From Pseudomonadota bacterium (lineage in GTDB: Bacteria > Myxococcota_A > UBA796 > SXON01), in NCBI GenBank assembly GCA_030684355.1, contig JAUXTN010000203.1, positions 1 through 64,000 of the forward strand: DNA of 64,000 nucleotides, given 5' to 3'. The notes below the pieces were generated by a model. It was given only the letters and a program-made list of their open reading frames with translations, was not told where the DNA came from and did no database searches. The stretch's first letter is position 1, and the number at the start of each line of letters is the position of its first letter. A program made the translations under genes and the position numbers. Positions 16,687 to 24,888 of the stretch are shown here, in pieces.

Positions 16687-17598
16687 TTGCCGGACCTCGC
16701 GGACCTCCGCGCGTTCTGCCTGGTGGTGGACACGGGGTCGATCACCGGCGCCGCACGGTCCCTGGGGGAGACCAAGGGGTCGGTGAGCCGCCGCATCACG
16801 CGGCTGGAGCGGCTCCTCGGCGTCGCGCTCCTCCGTCGGAGCCCGCGGCTCGTCGAGGCCACGGAGGACGGCGCCACCTACCGCCAGCGCCTCGGCCCGG
16901 TGCTGGAGCTGCTGGAGGAGACCACCACCGCGGTGCGGCAGACCCGCGCGCGGCCCGCGGGGCACCTGCGCGTCACCGCCCCCAACGACCTCGGCGTGAG
17001 CGTGCTCGCGCCCATGGTCACGGCCTTCACGGAGCGGCACCCCGAGGTCACGGTCGAGATGGTCTTGAGCGACCGCGTGCTCGACTTCGACGCGGACCAC
17101 ATCGACCTCGCGCTGCGCGCGACGCGCACCCTCGCGGACTCCACGCTGGTCGGCCAGCGGATGCAGGACATCGAGGCCGGCTTCTTCGCCACCCCGGCCT
17201 ACCTCGCCGCGCACCCCGCACCTACGCATCCCGACGGGCTGCGCGACCACCGCCTCGTCCTGCACCGGGCGATCCGGGGCTTCCTCACCTTCCCGCTCCG
17301 CGGCCCCGAGGGCGCCGAGGTGTCGGTGCGCGTGCGCGGCGCCGTGTCGTCGAACGACTACGGATTCGTGCGCGCCTGCGTCCTCGCGGGCGGCGGGATC
17401 GCGGCCATCCCCAAGGTCGTCGTCGCCACGGACCTCGCCGCCGGCACCCTCGTCCCCGTGCTCCCGGCGTGGTCCGCGGGCTCCTCCAGCCTCTACCTGC
17501 TCTACGCCGGCACCCGCTTCCTACCCGCGAAGATCCGGGCGTTCCGCGACTTCGTGCAGGCGTCCTTCGGCGTGCCCGCGCGCCTCGGGCCGCGGTAG
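16678..17598 (+). CDS. LysR family transcription regulator
   Basis: 306 residues from the ATG at 16678 (METLPDLADLRAF). Residues 1-65 are the winged helix-turn-helix (TGSITGAARSLGETKGSVSRRITRLERLLGVALL), then a linker helix and the effector domain (GHLRVTAPNDLGVSVLAPMV, RAIRGFLTF, GGGIAAIPKVV). It resembles the DntR/CrgA type that begins RVTAP. Divergent from yceI, which is its likely target. An upstream ATG at 16630 would add 16 residues without conservation and lies before the direct repeats. Confidence 0.9.
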   Translation: METLPDLADLRAFCLVVDTGSITGAARSLGETKGSVSRRITRLERLLGVALLRRSPRLVEATEDGATYRQRLGPVLELLEETTTAVRQTRARPAGHLRVTAPNDLGVSVLAPMVTAFTERHPEVTVEMVLSDRVLDFDADHIDLALRATRTLADSTLVGQRMQDIEAGFFATPAYLAAHPAPTHPDGLRDHRLVLHRAIRGFLTFPLRGPEGAEVSVRVRGAVSSNDYGFVRACVLAGGGIAAIPKVVVATDLAAGTLVPVLPAWSAGSSSLYLLYAGTRFLPAKIRAFRDFVQASFGVPARLGPR

Positions 17599-17623
17599 AC
17601 GCACGAGGGGGGCCGCGGCCGGT

Positions 17624-18631
17624 TCACGCCGACGCGCTGTCCGGCCCCGCCTCGGACGGCGCATCCCCCAGCGCGGCCGCCCCGCCCCGGCGTCGCCGTA
17701 CCCACCCGGCCGCGCCCTTGATCCACCGATCCACCGGGAAGAAGCCCACGAACGCGAAGCCGTACCCCGGGTACGGGAAGACGATGCCCATCACGAGGGC
17801 GATGCCCTGGTGCATGCTCCACGTGGCGAGGCTCCACACCCAACCCAAGCGGCGATCGAGCAGCGCGAGCGGGGCGCCCACCTCGATGACGAGCGTGCCG
17901 GTGGCCGCGATGAGCAGCCACTCGGGGTGCTGGTAGAGCCACGGCACGAGCGGCGTGGCGCCGCCGCCCGACGAGACGAGCTCCTTGTAGAGCGCGTCGT
18001 TCCCGATTTGATCGAGCAGGTTCTTGCCCGACGCCCAGCCGAACCCCGGGTTGCTCACGACCTTGGCCACGCCGGCGAGGAAGTAGGTGATGGTGGTGAC
18101 CGCGCCCATCAGCAGGAGGTTCCAGCCGAAGCGCCAGTCGACGGCCGGGAGCGGGGACCACCGGAGCCAGCGGCCGCGGCCGGGCCAGCGCCGGGCGAGC
18201 CACGCATCGACGGACCACGCGGACGCCGCCGGGCCCAGGGCGAGGCAGAGGATGTGCAACGTGAACAGGTTGTCCGCGTGCAGCACGCCGCCCCAGGCCG
18301 TGCGGTACGAGAAGAAGAACAGCGTGGAGACCGCGTAGATCGGCGCGAGGACGCGGTGCCCGAGGCCGACGAAGAAGCAGGCGGCGAGGGCCACGTGGAC
18401 GGTGTTCCAGGTGTCGAACTCCGCCGGGGAGAGCGGCGCGTCGAGGAGGCGGAGCGGGCCGACCGGACTCCACTGCGCGACCGGGGTCCGCGCGATCGCG
18501 GCGAAGTTGTCGAACAGCCGCACGAGCTGCCAGAGCACGAATCCGCCGGTCGCGATGCGCACGGCGGCGAGCCGCTCCGCGGGGGCCTCCGGGAACCACC
18601 ACGCCGCCAACCGGGCCGCGAAGGCGTTCAT
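17624..18631 (-). CDS. HTTM domain membrane protein (vitamin K gamma-carboxylase-like)
   Basis: 335 residues with four or more membrane helices (VLWQLVRLFDNF, HVALAACFFVGLGHRVLAPI, HADNLFTLHILCLAL, LLLMGAVTTITYFLAGVAKV). The pattern is the HTTM domain, the membrane part of vitamin K-dependent gamma-glutamyl carboxylase; YFLAGVAKV with a nearby Trp matches the conserved core. Bacterial HTTM proteins usually lack a known reaction. Its ATG overlaps the stop of the upstream small gene by 4 bp (ATGA), so the two are made together. The C-terminus is a short Arg-rich tail with low complexity. Confidence 0.8.
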   Translation of the reverse strand: MNAFAARLAAWWFPEAPAERLAAVRIATGGFVLWQLVRLFDNFAAIARTPVAQWSPVGPLRLLDAPLSPAEFDTWNTVHVALAACFFVGLGHRVLAPIYAVSTLFFFSYRTAWGGVLHADNLFTLHILCLALGPAASAWSVDAWLARRWPGRGRWLRWSPLPAVDWRFGWNLLLMGAVTTITYFLAGVAKVVSNPGFGWASGKNLLDQIGNDALYKELVSSGGGATPLVPWLYQHPEWLLIAATGTLVIEVGAPLALLDRRLGWVWSLATWSMHQGIALVMGIVFPYPGYGFAFVGFFPVDRWIKGAAGWVRRRRGGAAALGDAPSEAGPDSASA

Positions 18632-19098
18632 TGCTTGCCCCGCGCCGGGATGGCGCACGTGGTGAGGGTCTTCTCGTCGAGGGGCGTGCGATCGCCGTCG
18701 CGGAAGAAGGTCTCCCGGGAGTAGCGCCCGCGCAGGATCCGCACCTCGACGGTCTCGGCGTACTCCTTGCGCCGACTCCGCCCCACCTTCTCGGCGACGC
18801 GCGTGCAGAGCGGCTCCAGCGCCTTGGCACCCGCCCGCCGTGCCGTCAGGAGCTGGGTCGCGCCCTGGTTGAAGCCGCCGGAGGTCCAGAAGGTCTGCGG
18901 GACCTTGTGCCGGGCCCCCGCGGCCTCGACCGCGACGACGTACACGGGGGTCTCCTCTGCGGCCCGCGGGCGCGCGAACATCGGGAACCAGGAGAGCGGG
19001 AAGTCGTCCTTGGGTGCGTCGGAGAACCCTTCCCGAAGCGGGGAGAGCACGGCGCCGCACACGAGGAGGCTCACGACGGTGGCGTAGAGGCGGTTCAT
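18628..19098 (-). CDS. Membrane-anchored partner of HTTM protein
   Basis: 156 residues from the ATG at 19098 (MNRLYATVVSLLVCGAVL), one N-terminal signal anchor, then a small periplasmic domain opening DDFPLSWFPMFA. The WFPMF/WYPMF segment after a hydrophobic helix is typical of the short proteins encoded beside HTTM genes. There is a Cys near residue 18, but VSLLVCG is not a convincing lipobox. Coupled by ATGA to the HTTM gene. Function unknown; likely acts with it in the membrane. Confidence 0.7.
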   Translation of the reverse strand: MNRLYATVVSLLVCGAVLSPLREGFSDAPKDDFPLSWFPMFARPRAAEETPVYVVAVEAAGARHKVPQTFWTSGGFNQGATQLLTARRAGAKALEPLCTRVAEKVGRSRRKEYAETVEVRILRGRYSRETFFRDGDRTPLDEKTLTTCAIPARGKQ

Positions 19099-19197
19099 GG
19101 CCGGGCCGGTCGGGGGCGGGTCGGAGAGGGACGCTCGGGCACGGCAGGCTCGCGGGGCCAGCACTCTACCTCCCGGCACCGGCGGGTCAAGGATGCC

Positions 19198-19275
19198 GGG
19201 CGCGCGGGCGCGCCTTTCCGAGTTTGACCCTGGCAAGACCGGGGGCGTTGCGGGGGCGGCGGCCCCCGCCCCAAG
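19198..19275 (+). repeat. 78-bp dispersed intergenic repeat, copy 2
   Basis: Same design as 12743-12820: GGGCGCGCGGGCGCGCC (19198-19214), a 24-bp spacer of different sequence, then the block from 19239 ending CCCCAAG, with an 8-bp stem (19250-19257 with 19262-19269) and four-base loop. The stem is identical to copy 1; the only change in that block is A to G in the loop. It ends 44 bp before the patatin GTG. The remainder of 19099-19319 shows nothing else recognisable. Confidence 0.85.
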
Positions 19276-19319
19276 AGCTGGACGTTTGCCGCCACCGAGC
19301 CGCCGCGTGAAGGGGGCGG

Positions 19320-20015
19320 GTGCCCCGCGACCTCCTCCTCTCCAGCGGTTTCCTCGCGTTCGCCCGCCATGTGGGCGTGCTCCACGCCGTCGAAGCGCGT
19401 GGGATCGCCATCGACGCCGTCGTCGGCACCTCGTCCGGCGCCCTGGTCGGCGCCCTCTGGTCCGCCGGGCTCCCCGCGACCGCCATCGAGGCCCTCCTCC
19501 GCGAGCAGCGCCCCCTCGCGCTCATGGCCCTCCACGCCCGCGTGTGGACCGGCGCGTTCTCCCTCGATCCGCTCGTGGCCTGGCTCCGCGCGCGCCTCCC
19601 GCCCACGTTCGCGGACCTGCCCCGCCCCTTCGCCGCCGGCGTCGTCCGGCCCGACGGCACCGCCGGGCTCCTCCGCGAGGGGCCGCTCGCCGAGGCCGTC
19701 GCGGCGTCGTGCGCGATCCCCTACCTCTTCGCCCCCATCGTGCTCGACGGCGCGCGGTTCCGCGACGGCGGCGCGGCCGACCGCCTCATGCTCGAACCCT
19801 GGCGGGCGTGGCGCGGCGATCGGCCCGCGGTGGTGCACCTCGTCGACCGCAGCGCCGGCCGCGACCCCGACGCCACGCTCGACGGCCTCGCCGTCATCCG
19901 CACGCCCCGCTCCGGGGCCACGTTCTGGAGCCTCGGGGACGTGACGGCGGGGGTGGCCCTCGCGCGCGAACGGGCGCTCGACGTGCTGGCGGGGCTGACC
20001 TCAGAACGAGCCTAA
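19320..20015 (+). CDS. Patatin-like phospholipase
   Basis: 231 residues from a GTG at 19320 with a G-rich ribosome site just upstream. LLSSGFLAFARHVGVLHAVE takes the place of the glycine-rich oxyanion loop, VVGTSSGALVGAL carries the nucleophile Ser in GxSxG, and ARFRDGGAAD carries the catalytic Asp in DGG, so the Ser-Asp dyad of patatins is complete. No signal peptide or membrane segment, so it is likely a cytoplasmic lipid acyl hydrolase, shorter than most patatins (about 300 residues). The oxyanion loop is degenerate (SSGFLAFA for GGGARG), which may affect activity. Confidence 0.85.
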   Translation: MPRDLLLSSGFLAFARHVGVLHAVEARGIAIDAVVGTSSGALVGALWSAGLPATAIEALLREQRPLALMALHARVWTGAFSLDPLVAWLRARLPPTFADLPRPFAAGVVRPDGTAGLLREGPLAEAVAASCAIPYLFAPIVLDGARFRDGGAADRLMLEPWRAWRGDRPAVVHLVDRSAGRDPDATLDGLAVIRTPRSGATFWSLGDVTAGVALARERALDVLAGLTSERA

Positions 20016-20068
20016 GGGCCCAGGATCGCGTGGGTTTCCTGGAACAAGGGCGGCTGCCCCGTAACGAG

Positions 20069-20119
20069 GACGGAGGGGTCGACGGAGAGGGTCGACGGAG
20101 GGGTCACGACGGAGGGGTC
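20069..20119. repeat. Four tandem 12-13 bp repeats
   Basis: GACGGAGGGGTC appears at 20069-20080, 20081-20093 (one extra base), 20094-20105 and 20108-20119, in the 318-bp gap after the patatin gene. The last copy runs into the REP-like inverted repeat. Confidence 0.8.
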
Positions 20120-20203
20120 AGACCCTGCACTTTGACACCTACGACGACTCTACGCCGGCAATTCCGTGGCCCCCGCAGGTCGCAAACTGCAGGGTCTGAC
20201 CCC
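20114..20203. repeat. REP-like inverted repeat pair
   Basis: GGGGTCAGACCCTGCA (20114-20129) recurs as its exact reverse complement at 20188-20203, with TTTG following both copies on their own strands. Each arm is itself partly palindromic (GGGTCAGACCC). This is the look of a REP/BIME doublet of the GGGGTCAGACCC class that RAYT transposases move; no transposase is in the window. The rest of the gap (20204-20333) is Pro-coding-like C-rich sequence with no other feature. Confidence 0.65.
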
Positions 20204-20333
20204 TGCCCCCCCCGCCTGCCCCCCCTCCGCCGACGCCCGCCGCGGCGACACCGGCGGCGAGGCCACCGACACCCCCGCGTCCGGTGGACACCCTCGTGCG
20301 CGGGCGGCTACCATCCCCGTCCCCGGAGCTCGT

Positions 20334-20750
20334 TTGCCGCCCTCCAAGCTCTCTCCAGCGGTGCTCGCGGCGCTCGGCCTGCTCGGCACGTCGGCGTGCG
20401 ACGGCGGCATCTTCAGTGCCTGCCTGAAGATCAGCACGAACGACAGCGGGGACGACGACACCGGCGTCGGTCCGTGCCTCTCGCCGATCGAGACGGGCGA
20501 CACCGGCGACACCGGCGACACGGGCGACACGGGCGACACGGGCGACACCGGCGTCGGCCCGTGCCTCGACTACGCCATGACCGCCGCCCCCGCGGACCCG
20601 CCCGCGCCCTCGGCGCTGACCTTCGTGACCCGCGCGGCCGACGCCGTCCTGGACGCCGTGCTCGAGCGCCGCGTGCTCCCCGAGGACGTCGCCGCGCGGC
20701 TCCGCGCACGACGTGCCCCGCCGACGCCGGGCGGCCGCGGCACGGAGTAG
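20334..20750 (+). CDS. Small Cys-containing GDT-repeat protein, candidate substrate of the radical SAM enzymes
   Basis: 138 residues if read from the TTG at 20334, which has GGAG five bases upstream; the frame is open further up into the REP pair. A hydrophobic segment (AVLAALGLLGTSAC) ends in a lipobox-like Cys22, so it may be a lipoprotein; alternatively the segment is a leader. Then come Cys30 (FSACLKIS), Cys48 and Cys77, the latter two in identical TGVGPCL motifs separated by six DTG repeats (GDT tract). The C-terminal 55 residues are Ala/Arg helices (VLDAVLERRVLPEDVAARL). It ends 3 bp before the SPASM radical SAM gene. Repeated short Cys motifs beside radical SAM enzymes fit a ribosomally made, modified peptide precursor, but GDT tracts are also common linkers in lipoproteins of this group, so this is inference. 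Confidence 0.55.
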   Translation: MPPSKLSPAVLAALGLLGTSACDGGIFSACLKISTNDSGDDDTGVGPCLSPIETGDTGDTGDTGDTGDTGDTGVGPCLDYAMTAAPADPPAPSALTFVTRAADAVLDAVLERRVLPEDVAARLRARRAPPTPGGRGTE

Positions 20751-20753
20751 CCC

Positions 20754-21842
20754 ATGTCCGTGACCGACGAAGGGATGCAGGTCCCCCGCCTGGACTTCGA
20801 GCTCACGACTGGGTGTGACCACCGTTGCGGCCACTGCTACAACGTGTGGGGCGCCAAGGAGGGGGATGCCCAGGCCGGCTACGACCCCGGCCGCCCGCTG
20901 CGCACCGCCGCCTTCAAGGCGCTCATGACGAAGGCGGTGACGCAGAGCGGCTGCACCCACCTCACGCTCACCGGTGGCGAGCCGCTGCTGCGCCCCGACG
21001 CCCTCGAGGTCATCGGCCACGCCTGCACGCTCGTGCCGGCCGTGCACCTCATCACGAACGGGAGCCACGTCACCCCGGCCGTCGCCGCGGGGCTCACCGC
21101 CGCGGGCGTGAAGTCGGTCCAGCTCACGCTGCTCGCGGGCGACGCCACGCTGCACGACCGCCTGAAGGGCGCGGTGTGCTTCGACGACACGTGTCGCGCG
21201 GCGCTGACGCTCTCAGAGGCCGGCGTGGCCGTGACGATCTGCTACGTCGCGATGGCCGAGAACGCCGGGGAGCTGGGCGCCGTGATGGAGCTCGCCTGCG
21301 TGCTCGGCGCAAGGCAGATCTCGTACAACCGGATGTCGCCCACGGGCGTCGCGATCCACAACATCGCGCGGCTCATGCCGACGGTGGAGCAGGTCGAGGC
21401 GGACCTCGACACCGCCGAGGTCCTGGGGCCCCGCCTCCGCGTGAGCGTCGGCACCGCCATGCCGCTCCCGCCATGCCTCTTCCGCCCCGAGCGCTACGCC
21501 TGGGTGCGCTTCGGCTACTGCAGCACGGGCACGGCCTCGCCCAACCTCGTGGTCGACCCCGCGGGAAACGTGCGGAGCTGCAACCTGTCGTCGGGCATCC
21601 TCGGGAACCTCGCGCGCCAGGACTGGGCCGAGATCATGGCCAACCCCTACCCGCGTGACTTCCGCCGCGAGATCCCCGCGATGTGCAAGGGCTGCGCCTA
21701 CGAGCGGAGCTGCAACGGCGGCTGCAAGGAGAGCGGCTTCGCGACGTTCGGGGACGCCACGCACCCGGAGCCGTTCCTCTGGCTCGCGCTCCACCCGGAG
21801 GCCCGCGCCGCGATGGCCGCGACCTGGCCGGGCCCGCGGTGA
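20754..21842 (+). CDS. Radical SAM/SPASM domain protein
   Basis: 362 residues. TTGCDHRCGHCYN gives the 4Fe-4S CxxxCxxC (C21, C25, C28), LTGGEPLLRP the SAM-binding GGE region, LITNGS the beta-4 motif. The C-terminus has a SPASM-type Cys array for auxiliary clusters (FGYCSTG, VRSCNLS, MCKGCAYERSCNGGC). SPASM enzymes commonly modify peptides or proteins (sactipeptide thioethers, PQQ, anaerobic sulfatase maturation). No RiPP-recognition domain is evident at the N-terminus. Starts 3 bp after the small GDT-repeat gene and overlaps the next gene by 4 bp, so the three are one transcript. The sulfatase-fold gene at 53.3 kb lacks the Cys/Ser target of anaerobic maturases, so that role is unlikely for it. 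Confidence 0.9.
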   Translation: MSVTDEGMQVPRLDFELTTGCDHRCGHCYNVWGAKEGDAQAGYDPGRPLRTAAFKALMTKAVTQSGCTHLTLTGGEPLLRPDALEVIGHACTLVPAVHLITNGSHVTPAVAAGLTAAGVKSVQLTLLAGDATLHDRLKGAVCFDDTCRAALTLSEAGVAVTICYVAMAENAGELGAVMELACVLGARQISYNRMSPTGVAIHNIARLMPTVEQVEADLDTAEVLGPRLRVSVGTAMPLPPCLFRPERYAWVRFGYCSTGTASPNLVVDPAGNVRSCNLSSGILGNLARQDWAEIMANPYPRDFRREIPAMCKGCAYERSCNGGCKESGFATFGDATHPEPFLWLALHPEARAAMAATWPGPR

Positions 21843-24832
21843 CCCCGCCCGCGTCGTCCGCGAAGCCCGCCGTCCTCCTCGTCTCGCCCGGGATCCTCCG
21901 CTGGAGCGACCAGGACTTCGGCCTCCCCCACCTCGTCTCCATCGGCGGGTACCTCGAACGGGAGCTGGGCGTCCGCGTGGAGCTCCTCGACCTCGGCTAC
22001 GAAGGCGGCGACCACCGTGCCCTCGCCGAGACGATCGCGTCGCTCGGCCCCTTCGTGCTCATCGGGCTCTCGGCGTACTCGAGCTTCGACTACCCGCGCG
22101 TGATGTCCGTGGCGCGGTTCCTGAAGGCGCTCCACCCCGACGTGCCGCTCGTGGGCGGCGGCTACCACGCGTCCGCCCTCCCCGGCGACGTCGTGTTCGA
22201 GGGCTCCCCCTTCGACGCCGTCGTGGTGGGCGAGGGCGAGCGCCCGCTCGCGGACATCGTGCGCACCCTGCTCGGCGGCGAGCGGCTCGACAAGACGATC
22301 TACGGGCCAGACCTCGTCCAGGAGCTCGACACGCTGCCGCCGTACCGGTGGGACCTCCTGCGGCGCTACTGGCCGCGCGCGCACGACATCGGCCGCAAGT
22401 TCCAGATCTACCTCTCGCGCGGGTGCCCCTACCACTGCACCTTCTGCATGGAGCGCTCGAAGAGCGGCTACAAGTGGCGGGCCTACTCGGCGGACCGCGC
22501 GCTCGACGAGCTGAAGCGCCTCGCGACGTTCACCGACCTCGGCCGGTGGGTCGTGAACGTGGCGGATCCCCTCTTCGGCTTCAACCGGCGATGGCGCCGC
22601 GAGGTGCTCGAGGGCATTGCTCGCGAGGGGCTCCTGCCGCGGCAGTACTGGACGCTCACGCGCTCCGACGACCTCGACGACACCGACGTCGCCTTGCTCG
22701 CCGCAGCCCGCTTCTCCATCGGCATCGGGCTGGAGAGCGGCAGCCCGGAGCTCCTGCGCGTCATGCAGAAGGGCAACGAGCCCGGCGCCTACCTCTCCGC
22801 GCTCCTGCGGCTGGCCGACCTCTCGCGGAAGCACGGGCTCTCCTGGGCCGCCAACGTGATCATCGGCCACCCCGGCGAGACCCCCGCCACGATGCGGGAG
22901 ACCCACGCGTACCTCGAGCGCCTCTACCTCTCCGCCCCGGAGACCTGCGGCTGGCTCTCCGTCGACCCCTTCCGCCTCTACCCGGGCGCCGACGTGTTCG
23001 AGCGCATCGGCACGTACGAGGCCCGCTTCGGCGCGAAGTTCCACCACCCGCGCTGGTGGACCCACTGGTACGACGGCCCCTTCCACGCCCAGCACATCGA
23101 TCCGAGCCGGGAGCTCGACTACGAAGGGCGCGTCCGGTTCATGTACGACACGTACGCGCCGCTCGTCACCGAGGTGCAGGCGCGCTTCCGGGGCCAGGGG
23201 CGCTCGATCGACCGCGTGTTCGCGCGCAGCCTGGAAGAGCAGCGCGAGCAGTTCTCGCCGGCGATGCGGGATCGGCTCCTCGCCACGGCGAAGCGGGCCC
23301 GGACGGAGGCCGTCCGGCGGGAGAGTGCCGGGACGAGCGAGCCCCCCGAGCCGCTCGCCCACCGGCCGATCGGGCTCCAGCTCCGCGACCCGTGGGTGCG
23401 CCGCCGCGAGGAGGCCGTGCGACGGCTCCTCGAGACCGGCGTGCTGCGCTCGGAGCGCGTCGTGGAGGCGCTGTTGGAGGTGGCCCCGGAGCGTTTCCTC
23501 CCGGCGGAGGAGGCCGAGGCGATGCTGCTCGACCGGGCGCGGCCGCCCGCGCGCGAGGGCGAGGCCCCGTGGGCGGTGCCGATCCGGATCCTGGTGACGG
23601 GGCTCGAAGCGCTCGGCCTGGGCGCGGGAGACCGCGCGGCCGATCTCGCGGCGCGTGGGGGCTACGTCGCCGCCCTGCTCGCGGAGCTCGTGGGGGCGGC
23701 GGGGGAGGTCGTGGCCGTGGCGCCGGGGGTGTCGACGCGGGCGCTGGCGGCGAGCCTGGCCGACCGTGCGAACGTGCGCGTGAAGGGGCGGGCCCCGGCG
23801 GCGCCGTGGCGCCTCGACGGCCTCTTCGAAGGCACCTCCGAAGGCACCCGCGAAGGCACCTGCGACGGCGTATGGCTCGGGGCGGCGCTGCCACGGGCGC
23901 CGCGCGCGTTCCGGGACCTCCTGGTGGAGGGCGGCGTCGCGATCACCGCGCTGGGGCCGCGCTTTCGCGCCCAGGACCTCGTCCGCCTCACGCGCCACGG
24001 CGACACGCTGGAGGAGCATCGCCTCGGCCGCGTCGACCTCCCGGTGCTCGGCGGGTTCGGCGGCTGGATCCCCGCGCCACCTCAAGACGCCGACCTCCCC
24101 GCGCTCTCGGTCGAGGCGTGGCGCGGCCCCGCCGCCGCGTTCGCCGTGTTCGCGCGACTCGACCTCGGCCGCGACGCCGCGTCCTGCTTCGATCCCGCCC
24201 TCCCCGCGCCACCCTGGGCCCCGGAGCTGGCCGCGGCCTGGCACGCCGCGCCGGGGCGCCTCGCCCTCGTCGGCGAGGCCCTCCGCCACGTGGAGCCCGC
24301 CGAGCTCGCGCGCGTCCTCCGCCACGGGCCGCCCGCCCCCCTCCGCGACGACCTCGGCCGCGCCCTCGCCGTCGCCTTCGCCGATGCGCTCGATACCCTC
24401 GACGTCCCCGTGGTTGCCGACGTCCCGGCCCCCGCGCCCACCCTCGCCGCGGACCTCACCCACCTCCGCGGCCTCCTCTGGGAAGCGCAGCCCGGCCCGC
24501 CGCCCCCGCTCGTCGTGCTCGACTGCCGCGCCCTCGGGCCGCGCGGCCGCGCCTGCACGTGGGAGGGACGCCGACGCATCGCCGTCTCGCTCGGTGAGCC
24601 CGCGGAGCACGTGGTGATGCAGGTGCTCCACGAGGACATCCACGCGCTGACCGACCCGCACGTATGGGCGGGCCGGGACGCCACCGCTCGCGACACCCGG
24701 CTCGACACGCCGGGCTTCACCCTCCACCAGGAGCTCGAGCAGGTGGCCCTCGCGGCGACGGACGCCTTCCTCCGTGCCAAGGCCCCGGGGTGGATGCCGG
24801 CGTTCGAGCGGTGGTCGGCGCGGCTCGCCTGA
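21839..24832 (+). CDS. B12-type radical SAM enzyme fused to PCMT-like and HExxH domains
   Basis: 997 residues from a GTG at 21839 in a GTGA overlap. Residues 1-150: cobalamin-binding-type Rossmann domain (VSIGGYLERELG, LVGGGYHASALPGDV). Residues about 180-450: radical SAM core with SRGCPYHCTFC (C196, C200, C203), GIGLESGSPELLRVM and IIGHPGET. Residues about 510-640: a region like protein-L-isoaspartate methyltransferase (WVRRREEAVRRLLETGVL, VVEALLEVAPERFLP), with a degraded SAM loop (DLAARGGYVAALLAEL for GTGSGYxxA). Near 24 kb a GT(S/R/C)EG tract marks a short in-frame repeat. Residues about 900-997: H931-E932-D-I-H935, an HExxH zinc motif, with a possible ligand in HQELEQ. PCMT-like methyltransferases accompany several RiPP classes; fusion to both a radical SAM and an HExxH domain is unusual. 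Confidence 0.85.
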   Translation: MTPPASSAKPAVLLVSPGILRWSDQDFGLPHLVSIGGYLERELGVRVELLDLGYEGGDHRALAETIASLGPFVLIGLSAYSSFDYPRVMSVARFLKALHPDVPLVGGGYHASALPGDVVFEGSPFDAVVVGEGERPLADIVRTLLGGERLDKTIYGPDLVQELDTLPPYRWDLLRRYWPRAHDIGRKFQIYLSRGCPYHCTFCMERSKSGYKWRAYSADRALDELKRLATFTDLGRWVVNVADPLFGFNRRWRREVLEGIAREGLLPRQYWTLTRSDDLDDTDVALLAAARFSIGIGLESGSPELLRVMQKGNEPGAYLSALLRLADLSRKHGLSWAANVIIGHPGETPATMRETHAYLERLYLSAPETCGWLSVDPFRLYPGADVFERIGTYEARFGAKFHHPRWWTHWYDGPFHAQHIDPSRELDYEGRVRFMYDTYAPLVTEVQARFRGQGRSIDRVFARSLEEQREQFSPAMRDRLLATAKRARTEAVRRESAGTSEPPEPLAHRPIGLQLRDPWVRRREEAVRRLLETGVLRSERVVEALLEVAPERFLPAEEAEAMLLDRARPPAREGEAPWAVPIRILVTGLEALGLGAGDRAADLAARGGYVAALLAELVGAAGEVVAVAPGVSTRALAASLADRANVRVKGRAPAAPWRLDGLFEGTSEGTREGTCDGVWLGAALPRAPRAFRDLLVEGGVAITALGPRFRAQDLVRLTRHGDTLEEHRLGRVDLPVLGGFGGWIPAPPQDADLPALSVEAWRGPAAAFAVFARLDLGRDAASCFDPALPAPPWAPELAAAWHAAPGRLALVGEALRHVEPAELARVLRHGPPAPLRDDLGRALAVAFADALDTLDVPVVADVPAPAPTLAADLTHLRGLLWEAQPGPPPPLVVLDCRALGPRGRACTWEGRRRIAVSLGEPAEHVVMQVLHEDIHALTDPHVWAGRDATARDTRLDTPGFTLHQELEQVALAATDAFLRAKAPGWMPAFERWSARLA

Positions 24833-24888
24833 GCGGGGAAACCTCGAGAAACCGGGAACCCGCTCGCCCGGCCACGGTCCCATCCTCG

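Noticed and set aside
20016-20333. Small gene or non-coding RNA in the gap after the patatin gene
   Set aside because: The sequence is explained by tandem and REP-like repeats; no start, ribosome site or stable extended fold could be supported.
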